DNA of 64,000 nt, taken from positions 434,001 through 498,000 of the forward strand of contig JAPNXP010000007.1 of the NCBI GenBank assembly GCA_028753945.1. The letters are read 5' to 3'. Every line of letters starts with the position of its first letter. The stretch's first letter is position 1. The DNA comes from Hexactinellida sp. DTS-2022. Its lineage: Eukaryota; Porifera; Hexactinellida. The notes under the pieces are model-generated. The model searched no databases, was not told the origin of the DNA, and was given only the letters and a program-made list of their open reading frames with translations. Shown here piece after piece: positions 20,601 to 31,181 of the stretch. A program made the translations under genes and the position numbers.

Positions 20601-22805
20601 CGAACAGGTGCCAGATGATCCTACAGAGATTGGAACTGGAACAACACCTCAGATCTGACTGCACACACCGCAACGTTACCTGCGAGCACTGTGGCGGCGC
20701 TGTTCTGTTCAAGGACCTAACCAAGCACTGTGAGGACTGTCCGGAATTCCCTCTCGTGTGTCAGAACGAATGTGGAGGCACTTTCAAACGGAAAGAGCTA
20801 CAGAGTCACATCAACACAGATTGCCCTAATACCATTATTAGCTGTGGGTACAAACTGTTTGGTTGTAGTGCGGAAATGAAAAGGTGTGAACTCCCTGACC
20901 ATAATAACAACAACATTCTCACACACTTGAATGCAACTAAAGAATTCGCGACTATGAAAACATCAGATATTGAAAGTAGCTTGAAACGATTGCATGAAGA
21001 GAAAATAGGGAGTAACCAAATAACTGAAGTAAATCAAAAAATTAAGGAATTAGAAGGGAAAGTCCCGGACCCATCAACTCTTAAAACCCTTTCGGATAAT
21101 TTGGGTAAACTTGAGAAGGAAAAGTTTGTTAAACTAGAAAAAGACGTAACGGATTTAGGATCGAAAAAATGCGATTTAACTCAAGTAACAACTTTGGAAA
21201 CCAAATTAACTGCAACTGACACCAAATTAACAGCAACTGAAACTAAATTAACTGCAACTGACACCAAACTAACTGCAACTGACACCAAACTAACTGCAAC
21301 TGACACTAAACTAACTGCAACTGACACCAAACTAACAGCAACTGACACAAAACTAACAGCAACTGAAAAGACACTGACAGCAAAACTAACAGCTGTTGAA
21401 AAGCAGAATGCCACTTTTGTGACTGAAAATAAAACTCTAAAAAATGAAATTGAAACTTTGAAGAAAACACAAACAACATTCAAAAAAGAATTTGAGGCTT
21501 TTAAGAAGGAAATATTAGCCAATATACCCGGTCCAACAAACTAATTTTGTGTGTTTATAACTAATTTATTATAGTTTGTAACTTTGTTTACTTTTTGTTT
21601 ACTCTTTGTTTACATTAAAATAGGTGACAAGAAATATCCTTTTCGACCCAAAATTGGTGCCAGGAGGCGGTGCCTGCGAAATGGCCCTCGCGAATATTCT
21701 TAACGAACAAGCGAAGAGTGTTACAGGAGTAGAACAATGGCCTTATAAGGCAATAGCTAAATCCCTCGAAGTGATTCCACGTACGCTCATACAGAATTGT
21801 GGCGTTAATACGATTAGAACACTGACTACGCTGAGAGCTAAACACGCGACTAATCGGAACTCGAGTTGGGGTGTTGATGGAGAAAAGGGAGTTTTGGCCG
21901 ACATGAGAGATCTCTGTATTTGGGACCCTCTCTCTGTTAAGCTACAGGTTAGAAATGAATTAAACACGTACAGTTAACTCCCGTTATTACGAAGTACAAG
22001 GGACCCTATGTTTTGTTTATTTAAATGGAGCAAAATATATATATAACGGGTATTTCGTTATATCCGACTTCGTTATAACGGGAATTTAGTGCACGTGAAT
22101 TAATGTACAGTGGATTTGCAATATACAGACTGTTTTAACATAACTTTAATGCGAATCCCTTCTTTTTAATTTATTAATTAACCCTCAAATATTTCTCCAA
22201 ACGTAACAGCTTAGAACGTTATAAATTAGTGGGCCCTGGCGAAAAATTGGAGTCCCCTTTGGGCCTCTAACTTGTCTGTAATTAAAACACTAATAGGTAT
22301 CGAGTCCCGGCTTTCATCCAGACAAAAAATCGTTGGCGACAAATTAGTCCATTTGGGCCTATAATTTGGCTTAAAAAACTGAACAAGCCCAAATTTAACA
22401 ACTTACATAGGGTTTGTATTAAATTGAATTTGCTTATTATGAAATCTCTCTATTATGAACACAATTTTTGGTCCCTTGAATGTTAATAGTAAAAAACCTG
22501 ACTATAATATACTCAGTATATTATAGTTCCACAATCATTTTATGACACATAGAAACTTCTTAGGGGGTCCCCCCCCATAAACCTTTCAAAAATTCGATTT
22601 TTTTGGGACACCCTATATTATACTGTTGTTTTCATTTGGCTTAAAACACTAATTACCTATAATACCGTAGGTATACAAGACAGCAATAGAGACTTCCATT
22701 CTGCTGCTACGGATTGACGACATTGTGTCCGGAAGTAAGAAGACCACTGGAGACTCAGGGGCGGGCGGAGGGGCACAGCCTGCTGCTCCCCCTATGGAGG
22801 ATTAG
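11822..22805 (+). CDS. CCT3: T-complex protein 1 subunit gamma (CCT3 chaperonin)
   Basis: Six exons: 11822-12040, 12470-12748, 13343-13600, 14162-14602, 21624-21947 and 22671-22805 (stop). All junctions are phase 0 and give 551 aa, against about 545 in vertebrates. It is one of eight paralogous subunits of the cytosolic TRiC/CCT ring that folds actin, tubulin and other proteins using ATP. Chaperonin motifs are all present: TCLGPKSMLKMLMDPMGGI, then VMTNDGNAILRE and GDGTTSVIILAGE around the ATP site; KNNITCLRRLKKSDNNRVAR; DPKLVPGGGACEMALA; GVEQWPYKAIAKSLEVIPR; and the C-terminal KTAIETSILLLRIDDIVSG. The subunit-specific phrase EIDIKRYARVEKIPGG identifies gamma. Intron 4 (14603-21623) is 7 kb long and houses three intronless TRAF-zinc-finger genes. 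Confidence 0.97.
12050..12310. repeat. three tandem family-C MITE units in CCT3 intron 1
   Basis: Three units of about 90-110 bp, each with atctaaaattacagctgtgc, then gccgacaacatttttt and gatggcac. The first two are separated by cagtagactctcgttaatca, a P1-type end. Family-C hairpins also occur at 14750-14890, 17690-17815, 18390-18545, 28888-28975, 29037-29100, 30175-30230 and 53440-53510. Confidence 0.75.
12995..13294. mobile_element. hAT-like MITE with 8-bp target duplication
   Basis: Ends caggggttctcaaccggggg and ggttaagaacccctg are inverted repeats typical of hAT elements. They are flanked exactly by the direct repeat AACTACTA (12987-12994 and 13295-13302). It lies in CCT3 intron 2; 300 bp, non-coding. 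Confidence 0.92.
13763..13934. mobile_element. pogo-like MITE, family P3
   Basis: Ends cagtcaactctcgttataac and ttcgttataacgggattttactg in CCT3 intron 3. A truncated P2 element (about 14004-14133) follows and ends about 28 bp before exon 4. Confidence 0.8.
14607..14690. repeat. (TAA)n microsatellite at CCT3 exon-4 donor
   Basis: About 28 uninterrupted ata/taa units beginning 5 bp inside the intron. Confidence 0.95.
14750..14890. mobile_element. family-C hairpin MITE
   Basis: Near-perfect hairpin: atccaaaattgcagcctgtg ... cacaggctgcaattttggat. Its flank (cgccaagtcatcaacgcctc) reappears inverted next to the copy at 18413-18545, so the two share an ancestral insertion site or a wider unit. Confidence 0.8.
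15218..15402. mobile_element. pogo-like MITE, family P2
   Basis: Right end attaacgaggttctactg; left end actcctgttaataggaacac. Fragments of P1 and P5 follow to about 15520. Confidence 0.75.
15747..17132 (-). CDS. TRAF-type zinc-finger protein with coiled coil and MATH-like C-terminus
   Basis: Intronless 461-aa gene, antisense inside CCT3 intron 4. From the N-terminus: a leader shared with the two neighbouring genes (QTGKGKFGGYKQDLL), then a Cys pair module VCTQCKG...VCEMCTEW that is RING-like but too short for a classical RING. Residues about 90-235 hold TRAF-type zinc fingers (CPLTTRGCQWNG, CRHERFGCKEVIKRCEM). Residues about 245-315 form a coiled coil (LLKEVDRLTDKLEQSDRR). The C-terminal 140 residues are beta-rich and may be a divergent MATH/TRAF-C fold; that is inferred from order and pattern only. 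TRAF-like proteins are trimeric adaptors in immune and stress signalling. A possible TATA box (ATAAATA on the minus strand) lies at 17161-17167. Confidence 0.85.
   Translation of the reverse strand: MATGKTYNSVDSKEQLTLVQTGKGKFGGYKQDLLVNKLNELEIEFYVCTQCKGVMRSACQLGEEQIYVCEMCTEWSMMKASPMMKARQKIPQLKATCPLTTRGCQWNGTLSEVETHLDVCQEFVVNCENACGVILKRCELNNHCSKECLSREVSCEHCLNKTVYRDLKRHYEACLEFPLLCPNSCGANLRRKQTDSHIETDCPNTIVRCRHERFGCKEVIKRCEMEEHNKTKESKHLAMTTLFAVAKIEQSEETIIKLLKEVDRLTDKLEQSDRRMETFAQRMEDLEGQAMATTESLKERENVNSLTKEVEKQSHITYPVVLRDRIMKIEFNRMRSSLTGNFGRFEISWGDINLKLTFCNSSRETIPVYIKIVNMYQLAKWSFEGRFKLTIIDITNTNNYIYESPIVKLQPKPDPEKGFKVKEQHSNKFEIATIPVALLQNRLRTGKGEIEFTLQMQKLNI
17133..18781. other. spacer inside CCT3 intron 4
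   Basis: AT-rich, no gene seen. Holds family-C hairpins at 17690-17815 and 18390-18545; the remaining 17820-18390 shows no recognised element. Confidence 0.6.
18782..19651 (-). CDS. TRAF-type zinc-finger protein, short form (inverted pair, left member)
   Basis: Intronless 289-aa gene. Its first 240 or so residues are nearly the same as the right-hand gene at 20213-21544: the leader MAESGEGKSFNTVDNKDQ, a Cys module FFQCTGCNG...ILCATCVPEG, and four TRAF-type fingers including CPLYTRGCIWKDLLGSV and CPNTIVSCGYKLFGC. It then switches to a short coiled coil (VRVEEHKSLKEQLDTLSKSH) and stops without a MATH domain. It is transcribed away from its partner; upstream regions are also mirror images, including the TATA box. 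It is likely a cytosolic oligomeric adaptor; without MATH, its receptor binding is unclear. Confidence 0.86.
   Translation of the reverse strand: MAESGEGKSFNTVDNKDQLMLVEIKDGKFGGYKQELLHDSLTAFELKFFQCTGCNGLSRDACSVGEDQNILCATCVPEGSESILMKIARESVPIIPSKCPLYTRGCIWKDLLGSVTTHLDECEYFVVSCPNSCQMILQRLELEQHLRSECTHRNATCEHCGGAVLFKDLTKHYEDCPEFPLVCQNECGGTFKRKELQSHINTDCPNTIVSCGYKLFGCSAEMKRCELPDHNNNNILTHLNATKEYVSNQTVRVEEHKSLKEQLDTLSKSHETLKTEFEAFKKEVKDKTT
19693..19700 (-). promoter_or_regulatory. TATA box of left TRAF-like gene
   Basis: Minus-strand TATAAAAG, 42 bp upstream of the ATG, in a region mirrored at 20164-20171. Confidence 0.75.
20164..20171 (+). promoter_or_regulatory. TATA box of right TRAF-like gene
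   Basis: TATAAAAG, 42 bp upstream of the ATG at 20213, inside the mirrored promoter arm. Confidence 0.78.
20213..21544 (+). CDS. TRAF-type zinc-finger protein with heptad-repeat coiled coil (inverted pair, right member)
   Basis: Intronless 443-aa gene ending 80 bp before CCT3 exon 5. Residues 1 to about 240 match the left-hand partner (leader, Cys module, TRAF-type fingers). The C-terminal 200 residues are one long coiled coil. Residues about 325-385 consist of roughly ten tandem heptads TKLTATD/E, encoded by a 21-bp coding minisatellite (21200-21375). There is no MATH domain. The perfect 7-residue period keeps any change in copy number in frame and in coiled-coil register. It is probably an oligomeric adaptor; its partners are unknown. 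An alternative reading as a pseudogene is unlikely, given the intact frame and promoter. Confidence 0.88.
   Translation: MAESGEGKSFNTVDNKDQLMLVEIKDGKFGGYKQELLHDSLSPFETRSFQCTGCNGLSRDACSVGDDQNILCATCVPEGVTQTPSKAAREFLPIVSGKCPLYTRGCIWKDLLGSVTTHLDECEYFVVSCPNRCQMILQRLELEQHLRSDCTHRNVTCEHCGGAVLFKDLTKHCEDCPEFPLVCQNECGGTFKRKELQSHINTDCPNTIISCGYKLFGCSAEMKRCELPDHNNNNILTHLNATKEFATMKTSDIESSLKRLHEEKIGSNQITEVNQKIKELEGKVPDPSTLKTLSDNLGKLEKEKFVKLEKDVTDLGSKKCDLTQVTTLETKLTATDTKLTATETKLTATDTKLTATDTKLTATDTKLTATDTKLTATDTKLTATEKTLTAKLTAVEKQNATFVTENKTLKNEIETLKKTQTTFKKEFEAFKKEILANIPGPTN
21200..21375 (+). repeat. 21-bp coding minisatellite (heptad repeats)
   Basis: About nine units of actgacaccaaactaactgc with third-position variation, translated as TKLTATD. 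It is part of the gene at 20213-21544. Confidence 0.9.
21948..22670. other. CCT3 intron 5
   Basis: Holds a P3 MITE (21971-22093) and a P7 fragment (22375-22505), otherwise AT-rich without recognised content. Confidence 0.6.
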
Positions 22806-23627
22806 TATAGAGCTGTTGTAGAGGAATATTAGCCGTATTAGAGTAGTATAGTTAGTTAGAATGTGTTGTGTCTATTTATAGAAATAAACAACTGATAATT
22901 ATCACTTCGTAACCTGTCAGGGAATCACTGTTTTTCAACAATTCCATAGGATTATACTTACAGTAGAACCTCGTTAGTACGAACACGGTTAATACGAAAT
23001 TCCGGTTAATATTAACACTATTTCAGTTCCTTCAAAACCTTTTCAATACAAATGATATTGGTTAATACGAATTCCGGATAAGGCGAAGACATTTTGACGG
23101 TCCCCTGGTGTTCGTACTAACGAGGTTCTACTGTAATTGTTCCTGGAGTTAATAATAAGTAGTATCCTGATTTCCCCCATTCCACTATTCATACCATTTA
23201 TAGTTCTATATTCAATTATTTTACCATCAATTCTCGTTAGTAGAACCGTGACATTTGTTAGTGAATACAAGTACCAGTTCAATTGGTCCATACAAATATC
23301 GGTTAATACAATAAGTATTTGTCAGAAGGTCATTTCCTACCCATTATTATGTCTATATAAACTTTTACCGACATGACGAACTTTCTACGTAGGTATATCC
23401 TACTAATGCGATCTATAAATACAGTTCGTATACTCCGCTTAATAGAGTCACCGAATATTAGATTTCTCCGCTTAATGGGGTCAAAATTTTACAGGATTTA
23501 TAGGACGGAATGACAGTTTGACTCAAAAATATTTTCGGTTATTAGATTTCTCCGCTTAATCGAGTCAAACTACCCTTGAACAAACTGACCCTATTAAGCG
23601 GAGTCAACTGTATAATACTGTTAGCAA
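22806..23627. other. intergenic, CCT3 to SAM/RA/PDZ gene
   Basis: Contains a full P2 MITE (22961-23133) and a P4 MITE (23422-23610). The latter ends 17 bp before the next start codon. No gene seen. Confidence 0.65.
23422..23610. mobile_element. pogo-like MITE, family P4
   Basis: cagttcgtatactccgctta ... attaagcggagtcaactg, with internal ttctccgcttaat motifs. Other copies: 28514-28613, 31334-31433, 40907-41008, 50039-50223, 62813-62914, 63636-63720. Confidence 0.85.
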
Positions 23628-26600
23628 ATGGATACAGGCGCTAAAACGGATATTTCCTCTCGTCTCGAACGCATAAGAGCTCGCAGAACTAAACAAACAG
23701 AAAATATCCCTCTTTCTCCAACAGAGGTATTTCCATCTGTATCTCCCACACTCAAATTCTCTGCTTCGTTAATGCCTGCTCTCCCGACTACAACAGATGT
23801 AAACAGGTGCCTACATAGTTTAACTTACAACTTACAGAGTTTAACTGGTTATACAGAGTTAACTTACAATATAGGAGCGTTGTTTATACATTATTACAGG
23901 CTTTTATTCAGGAAAATTTCTGCGCGCCTAGATTTAGTTTGAGCTCGTTCACATGCGCATAAATTACTTATAATGTATTACGTTTATGGGAGTATCTCTC
24001 GATTTCAAATGACCTAGAAAAGTTTCCTTTCAAATTAAGCGCCTGGATTAAACGTGATTACAAGAAAAAAGGGCCATACCAAGTCGTTTTTTGCTCGAAA
24101 TTTTCTTGCTAATAGAGGAATGGAATAACATTAATTGCTCGCTTGGAGACTGAACGTATTGAATAAATATTGCAATTAGGCGAACACCATTGTAATTTAA
24201 TTTATTTAATTTAAGATAAAATGTGTTCGATGGTCACTTTGAATAGATAACCGAATCATCACATTTATATATCAAGCGTCCTCAGGGTTTGATACAGAAA
24301 TTTTTCCTGGGGGGGAAACTTTCCTAGAAACAGACTGTTCCCTTGGATAAAGCAGCAGCATATACATGCATAGGCCAAAATTAAGACAATTCCTGGGATG
24401 GGGGCATCTTTCCTGGGGTGGTAAATCCCAGGGCCCCCCCCTCTGTATCACACCCTGGTCCTATTTATACTATCCGTTACAGATTGATTATACCGTATCT
24501 CTCTCAGAACTGATGTAACCAAGCTATCACCTCCCCCTATCATTATATCCACACCCCCTCTCACTAAGCAAACTCTACAAACCACAGATATCCCCGCTAT
24601 TAGGCAGCAGCAGCCTGTGAACTCCCGTAACCCCATCACTCATAACGAGGATAAGACGTCTCGTCTGGAACTGATTAGACAGAGAAGGAGCAGAGAGAAT
24701 GTACATTCCATCGAGGAGAGCGTTGTTATGAAGGAACAGTCTGATGACACATTCCAGTTTGGTATTAAGCAGCCTATATTGGTTGATATGGTAGACAATG
24801 TGAGATATTAGTTTATATATGTTGTTTGGTGTTTGTTTGTTTGTTTGTATGTTTATTTATTTGTTGTTTGTATGTTCATTTATTTGTTGTTTGTTTGTTT
24901 GTTTGTTTGCTTGATCATTTGTTAGTTTGTTTATTTGTTCGTTTGTTTGTTTGTTATTTGTTGTTGTTTATTTGTTTGTATGTTTGTTTGTTGTTCTTTA
25001 CATTATTGTACCTACCTATTTATAGCCATTGGAAGTTGAGACAAAAAGCGACAAAAAAGAAATTAAACCGGCAACTCCTCCAAAAATACAAAAGGTATCA
25101 TTCTCACCTCCTCCACCCGACATATTCAACCGACCTACTTCTCTACAGGTGCTTAATTAAGGTGTTAAAATGTGTATGTAAGACATACGTATATATTCTA
25201 GCTGTTACATTTCGCGATCCTCTTTTTCCGATTTTTTTTCCGATCGAATGTCTTGGCGAAGCAACTTGTCAATGGCCATCATCGAGCAATTAAATTCAAA
25301 TTCGATTTTTGCCATATGCAATCTTGTGACCCTAAAAATAATTTGGGTACCCTACTTTGGTTCGCGACTCATGGTTTGAAGAACCTTGCAGTATAGCATA
25401 GCAACCATATGTATAGATAGGGATGTGTTATCGATTGGTTCCATTATTAATTATAGTATCTTTAAGTGCTATGGACAATCTACACTCTCGTTAATTGGTT
25501 GAATCGTTGTAACCCGAGTTTCTTATAAACGGATTTCGTTATAACTGAAGTAAAATCAATAGCTTAGAGGCTATATGGGATTATATATGACTTTCGTAAT
25601 ATTCGACTTGGTTATAACGGGAGTTGACTGTACAATCTAGTGTATAACGCAGGGATAACTATTAACTATATAACTTATTAATTAATTAACGACAACTACT
25701 GTATAACATTACTTTTATTCCCTATACCATGCCTTATCACAGGAAGAGGTTCTAGGGGAGCTCGGGCTGACAGACCCAACTTGTCAAAAACCATCATCGA
25801 GCAATTAAATTCAAATTCAATTTTTTCAATCCGGCGACAATATACTTTGGGGTACCCTATTTTGGTTCGCAAAAACATGTTTTGAAGGACTATAAGCATA
25901 ACAAGTATTAACAACCATATGTGTACATTGATAGGGATGCAATTCCTTGTATATTACGTTACCCTTATAACGTTACACGCCACTATAACATGCCTTATAT
26001 TAGGAAGAGGTTCTAGGGGAGCTCGGGCTGACAGACATCCCTCCCACCATCCCAGAGAGCTCCCCTCCCGCTACCCCTCTGGAGCCGCAGGGGACAGGGG
26101 ACAGATTCCGGCTGGAGGAGGAACAGAGAGCTCCCAAGTTCGTGTCTCCCCTGCAGGCAGAGGTACGACTTTGTTATAGTATAGTGGATTCCGGTATAAG
26201 CACATCGTCGGGAACTGCACTTGATGTGCTTATAACCGGCATGTACTGTACTACTGTACCATATTGCTTCGAATAAGCGCTGGGGAAATTTAATGGTTAT
26301 ACTTGGTTATACCGGACCATAGGGCTTGTTCATAATAATAAGTTTTTATTTTAAGCGGTCGAAATATTATTGTTCACAATAAGCAGAAATTTTCAGGCAC
26401 TCATTTTAACATTAAAATTCACATTGTTTATAACATAAATTCACACCTGTCTGTATACATATTTCTTAATATGTGTTTCCAGATGGAACTGGACAGGTCC
26501 CAGAGACTGGAGCGAGAGAAGAGAGAGGCGGATAAGAAAAAGAGATTTAGTGGCGGCTCTGCTTCTGGAGAGGATAAGTCTCCGGCATTCATGTTGATAG

Positions 26601-29600
26601 CTCCTCCCAAGGCATCTCCGGTATGTAATAGGTATAGGGTGATGTAGTAGTGTATGTGATAGATTGTATATTGGGGGCTTGTTTGTTTGTTTGTTGTTGT
26701 TTGTTTTTTGTATTTACAAATTGGGATATGGATTTTTGATTTTTGGTGTGTTTGCACGTTTGTTTGTTTGTTTGTTTGTTTATTTGCTATTTATTTATTT
26801 GTCGCTGGTATAATAGTATGTAGCTTGTAATGTCTGTTGTTTGATTCAATTTTTGGGTTTGTTTATTTGTTGTGCGTTTGTTTGTTTGTTACATTTTAGG
26901 TCCATGGGTTTGGGGGATTTTGAAGTATTTGTTTGTTTTAATATTTTTTGCATCTTTAAAGATTCGTTTGTTTGTTTGTTTGTTTACTTTTTATACCGTA
27001 TATGTCTATTTATTTGTTTGTCGCCTCCAATAATAATTAAGTGTATAATTCCTTGAAATATCTTATACTCATTAACCCAAATGTCTATAGAATAAGCCCA
27101 ACAAGCCTTCCCCTAAGCACACCACCCTCGCTCCACTAGAAGAACCTAATATCACCACAACACGAATAGCTGACAAAGAAGAGACATACAGTGTCTCGCT
27201 TAGCCAAACAACAACAACAGGACTGTTAGAATGGGACCTAGAGAACGTGGTGGACTGGCTACACTTTATCCAGCTTCAGTACTTAGAACCTGCGTTCAGA
27301 GAGAGAAGTATTACCGGCGCTAAGCTTAATGGGATCACTCAGAAGGAACTGCAGTTTATGGGCGTTGTTAAGCCAGATGAACAACAGACTATACTGCATG
27401 AAGTTAGTTATACATAGTATACCATCCGTATAGTGACAATTTGATATACGACACTTTATACACAAAAAATTTATATACGTACAAAACATTTATTTACAAA
27501 ACATTTCTATAAACAGCATTCGATACACAAAATTTGCGATTGGTTTTATTCGTGTAGCGATTTGTTGTTAGAAATGTTGGTATTCGGTATGACCGTATGT
27601 AAAATTAATTTATGTGTACTTGTTTAATTGTTTATTTGTCTACTTGTTTACTTGTTTACTTGTTTACTTGTTTACTTGTTCACTTATGTACTTGTTTGCT
27701 TATGTACTTGTTTATCTATGTTCTTGTTTACATATTATATTTACTATTTTGTTTACTAGTTTGTTTACTTGTTGTTTCCTAGGTAGCAGAGCTGCGCATG
27801 CTCTGGCAGGTTGAGTCTGAGACAGGCTCCCAGCTAATGTTTGATGACATCACAGCTGGACTAGCTAACATGTCTGTCAGGAGAAAAGACTTGGAGAAGG
27901 AACTGGATTCACATGTCACAGAGGTAGATATTATAGGATACAGTGGATGCCGGCTATAAGCACATCGTCGGGAACTGCACTTGATGTGCTTATATCCTAT
28001 ATGTTCTTATAACCGACATAAATTATACAGGATATATGGCAACCGTTTTACAACATAGTGTGCTTATCTACAATATAAGGATGTTCTTCTTTTAACCGTC
28101 ATATTACTGTATTATAACCGGTATTTCTATTTTCAGAGGCTCACCAAATTAGAGGAGATTAAGAACGAACAAGACGTACGTATAAACACATCTCTAAACA
28201 TTCTAAAGGAAATACAGAATCCATATCCTACTGATACCACTGTAGAACAACCCCAACAACCAATTAGTCAACAGGAATGTATAGAAGAGCCCGAGTTAGA
28301 GCTACAACAAACTGAGATTGTGAGTGGAGAAGATAAGAAAATAATATCAGAAGGATTGGAGGATTTAGCTGAGCAGTCTCTCATTTCTGGATCCAGTCGC
28401 GATACTGAGGTCAATACAGAACAGCTACAGCCTCTGAAAGGTGTTAAAATATACATATACTATACTATAGTGGTGTTCGCCTAATAGCGATTACAATAGC
28501 AATACATATACTACAGCATACTCCGCTTAATAGAGCCACCGGTTAATAGGTTTATCCGCTTAATTGGTTCAAAGTGACCTGGTCTCGAGGTGACTATTAA
28601 GCGGAGTCGACTGTATGTTGCTCTATTAGCAAGTTATTTCAGTCCCCAAGCGAGCATTTAATGTTAATCCTATTCCTCTAATAGTAAGTTCAGTTAATTC
28701 ACATATTAGCAAGCAAATTTCGTGCAAAATGCGACTTGCTATTACGCGAATACCACTGTAGTTATATATACAGTAGACTCTGTTAATAGGAATACCAGGG
28801 GACAGTCTTAATATGTTCATATTATCCGAGATTCGTATTAACCGAAGTCACTTGCATGCATTTGTATAGGCTAGGGGAATTGAACCTTGTAACAAATCTA
28901 AAATTACTGCTGTGCCCACTCTATTTTTTTGATGGTACTTTATTAAAAGGAATCCAGTCTAAATTTTCTAAATTTTCTGTACTCCTTAACCGATATTTTC
29001 CTTATCCGTGTTCCTATTTACCAGAGTATACTGTAATTACTTTTAATAAAGTGCCATCAAAGAAAATGCTGTCGGCACAGCTGGAATTTTAGATTTTTTA
29101 TTATAACTAACTAACGAGAGTCTACTGTACTATTATCCCCAATAGATCCTGATACACCAACGCAGGCCCATATCCGCCCCCCTACCATATTTCGTACCGA
29201 CCCCCCTATACCCCCTCCCGTACCCCCTCTGCCGCGTAACCCGGAGAAGTGGACCCCCAGCGACACCTGTCAGTGGCTCTCTTCTCTGTCCCTGAGTCAG
29301 TTCGTACCCTTCGTACAGAACAATAGGATAGATGGGAAACAGATCGTATCTAGGGACTTCGTTAATAACAAGGTTTGATGTGTTAGATATAATTTATTAT
29401 TATATATTATGAACAACTTTACGTCTGCTTAATATATAACTTCTTATTATGGACAAGCCATATGGTCCCAATTTAACAACTTGGTTGTTAATTTGGACCA
29501 TAGGACTTGTTCATAATAATAAGTTTTTCATATTAAGTAATTGAAGAATTATTCACAATAAGCAGACCTGGCTGTACCAATATAGAATACCAAGTTCATA

Positions 29601-31108
29601 AAGAGATATCCTAAATTCCTAATTGTATACAGTAAATCTTTAGAAAGCCAAAACGTTCACTTTTGAGAGGTGTTCACTTTTCATGATTTATAATAACGTG
29701 TGTGTAAAGCAATGGGGAAAATTTGGGCCGAGAAAAATGTTTATATTTTGGAGTTGTTCATTTCTTGGAGGTGTTGAGCAACTGTTTTACTATATAAGCA
29801 CATGAAGCCTTGTTAATACTCCTACCATATCTCAGGATTTCCGTCTCTTCCCCCCCTCAGAGCAGGAGCAGCTGCTCTCCCGTCTACAGGAGATATCTCC
29901 CTCTCCCTCCACCAGCACCTCCCCTCCCTCAGACCCCCAATCAGTCTCAGATCCCCACTCAGATCCACACTCCACACAGTCCAGTAGAGCCTACTCAGAG
30001 CGAGTGCCCGCATCCAGACCCATTAAGGAGGCCAGGTAGCGAGAATACTATTAGGAGAAATACTATAGAGCATCCTTATATGTAGACGCTAGACGGTCAG
30101 GTTTTGTAAAGATATAAATCATTGAATGAACAAATTCATAACTTATATAACTTATTAACTTAAAAAATAACTTAAAAAATATAAAATTACAGCTGTGCCG
30201 ACAGCATGTTCTCTTGGAGGCACTATACTAGTATATCTATTAAAACTATTAAAACTATAAAAAAGGCCACAGATCAGAGAGAGTCATATCGACCTACCGT
30301 CCCATTAAGGAGGCCAGGTAGGAGGCCTTTTCAAAAGTAGTAACCAACATTAATAAAATAACTGCATTACTACCCTATCTATGCTAGATGTGCCTCTGAC
30401 ACAGGACTGCTGGACTACGCAATCGAGAGTAGCGCTAAAGAGAATAATAAGGGGAAGAGAGGATTCTTTAGGAAACTGATTCCAAAGAAATTCAGTTCTG
30501 AGAAGTTAGATAAGGGAGATAGTACTCCGGTATTGTTCCCAAAGTTGTATTCATCAGGTTGGTTATTTGTGTTTGTTTGTTTATTTGTTTGTTTGTTCGT
30601 TTGTTTGTTTGTTTGTTTGTCTATTTGTTTGTCTATTTGTTTATCTATTTGTTTATTAGTTTGTTAGTCTGTCTGTTTGTTTATTTGTTTGTCTGTCTGT
30701 TTGTTTATTAGTTTGCTAGTATGTCTGTTTGTTTGTTAGTCAGTTTATCTGTCTGCCTGTCTGTTTGTCTATCTGTGTTATTATTGTTGTTGTTATTATT
30801 GTTGTTGTTTACTACTCCACAGAAGGGGAGCTAGCTAACCTCCGGACGGCCAAGAAGCTGGCTGGCTTCTTCGGAGTGGAGGCTCAGTCTCCGGCTATCC
30901 AGTCGCTGTTCCATAGCAGAGACAAGGAGGGACAGGGCATGCTCAGGATATACGTCACACACGTGCTGCCAGACGCTACGTATAAAGCTGTGCTGGTACA
31001 CCCCAAGGACAACTGTCTGCATGTAGGTTAACCGAAATACATGCGTTGTTATCGTTCCTATCTAGGAGAGGTTAATGCTATCGAATAAATAAATAATAAC
31101 ATAAATAA

Positions 31109-31181
<73 letters not shown>

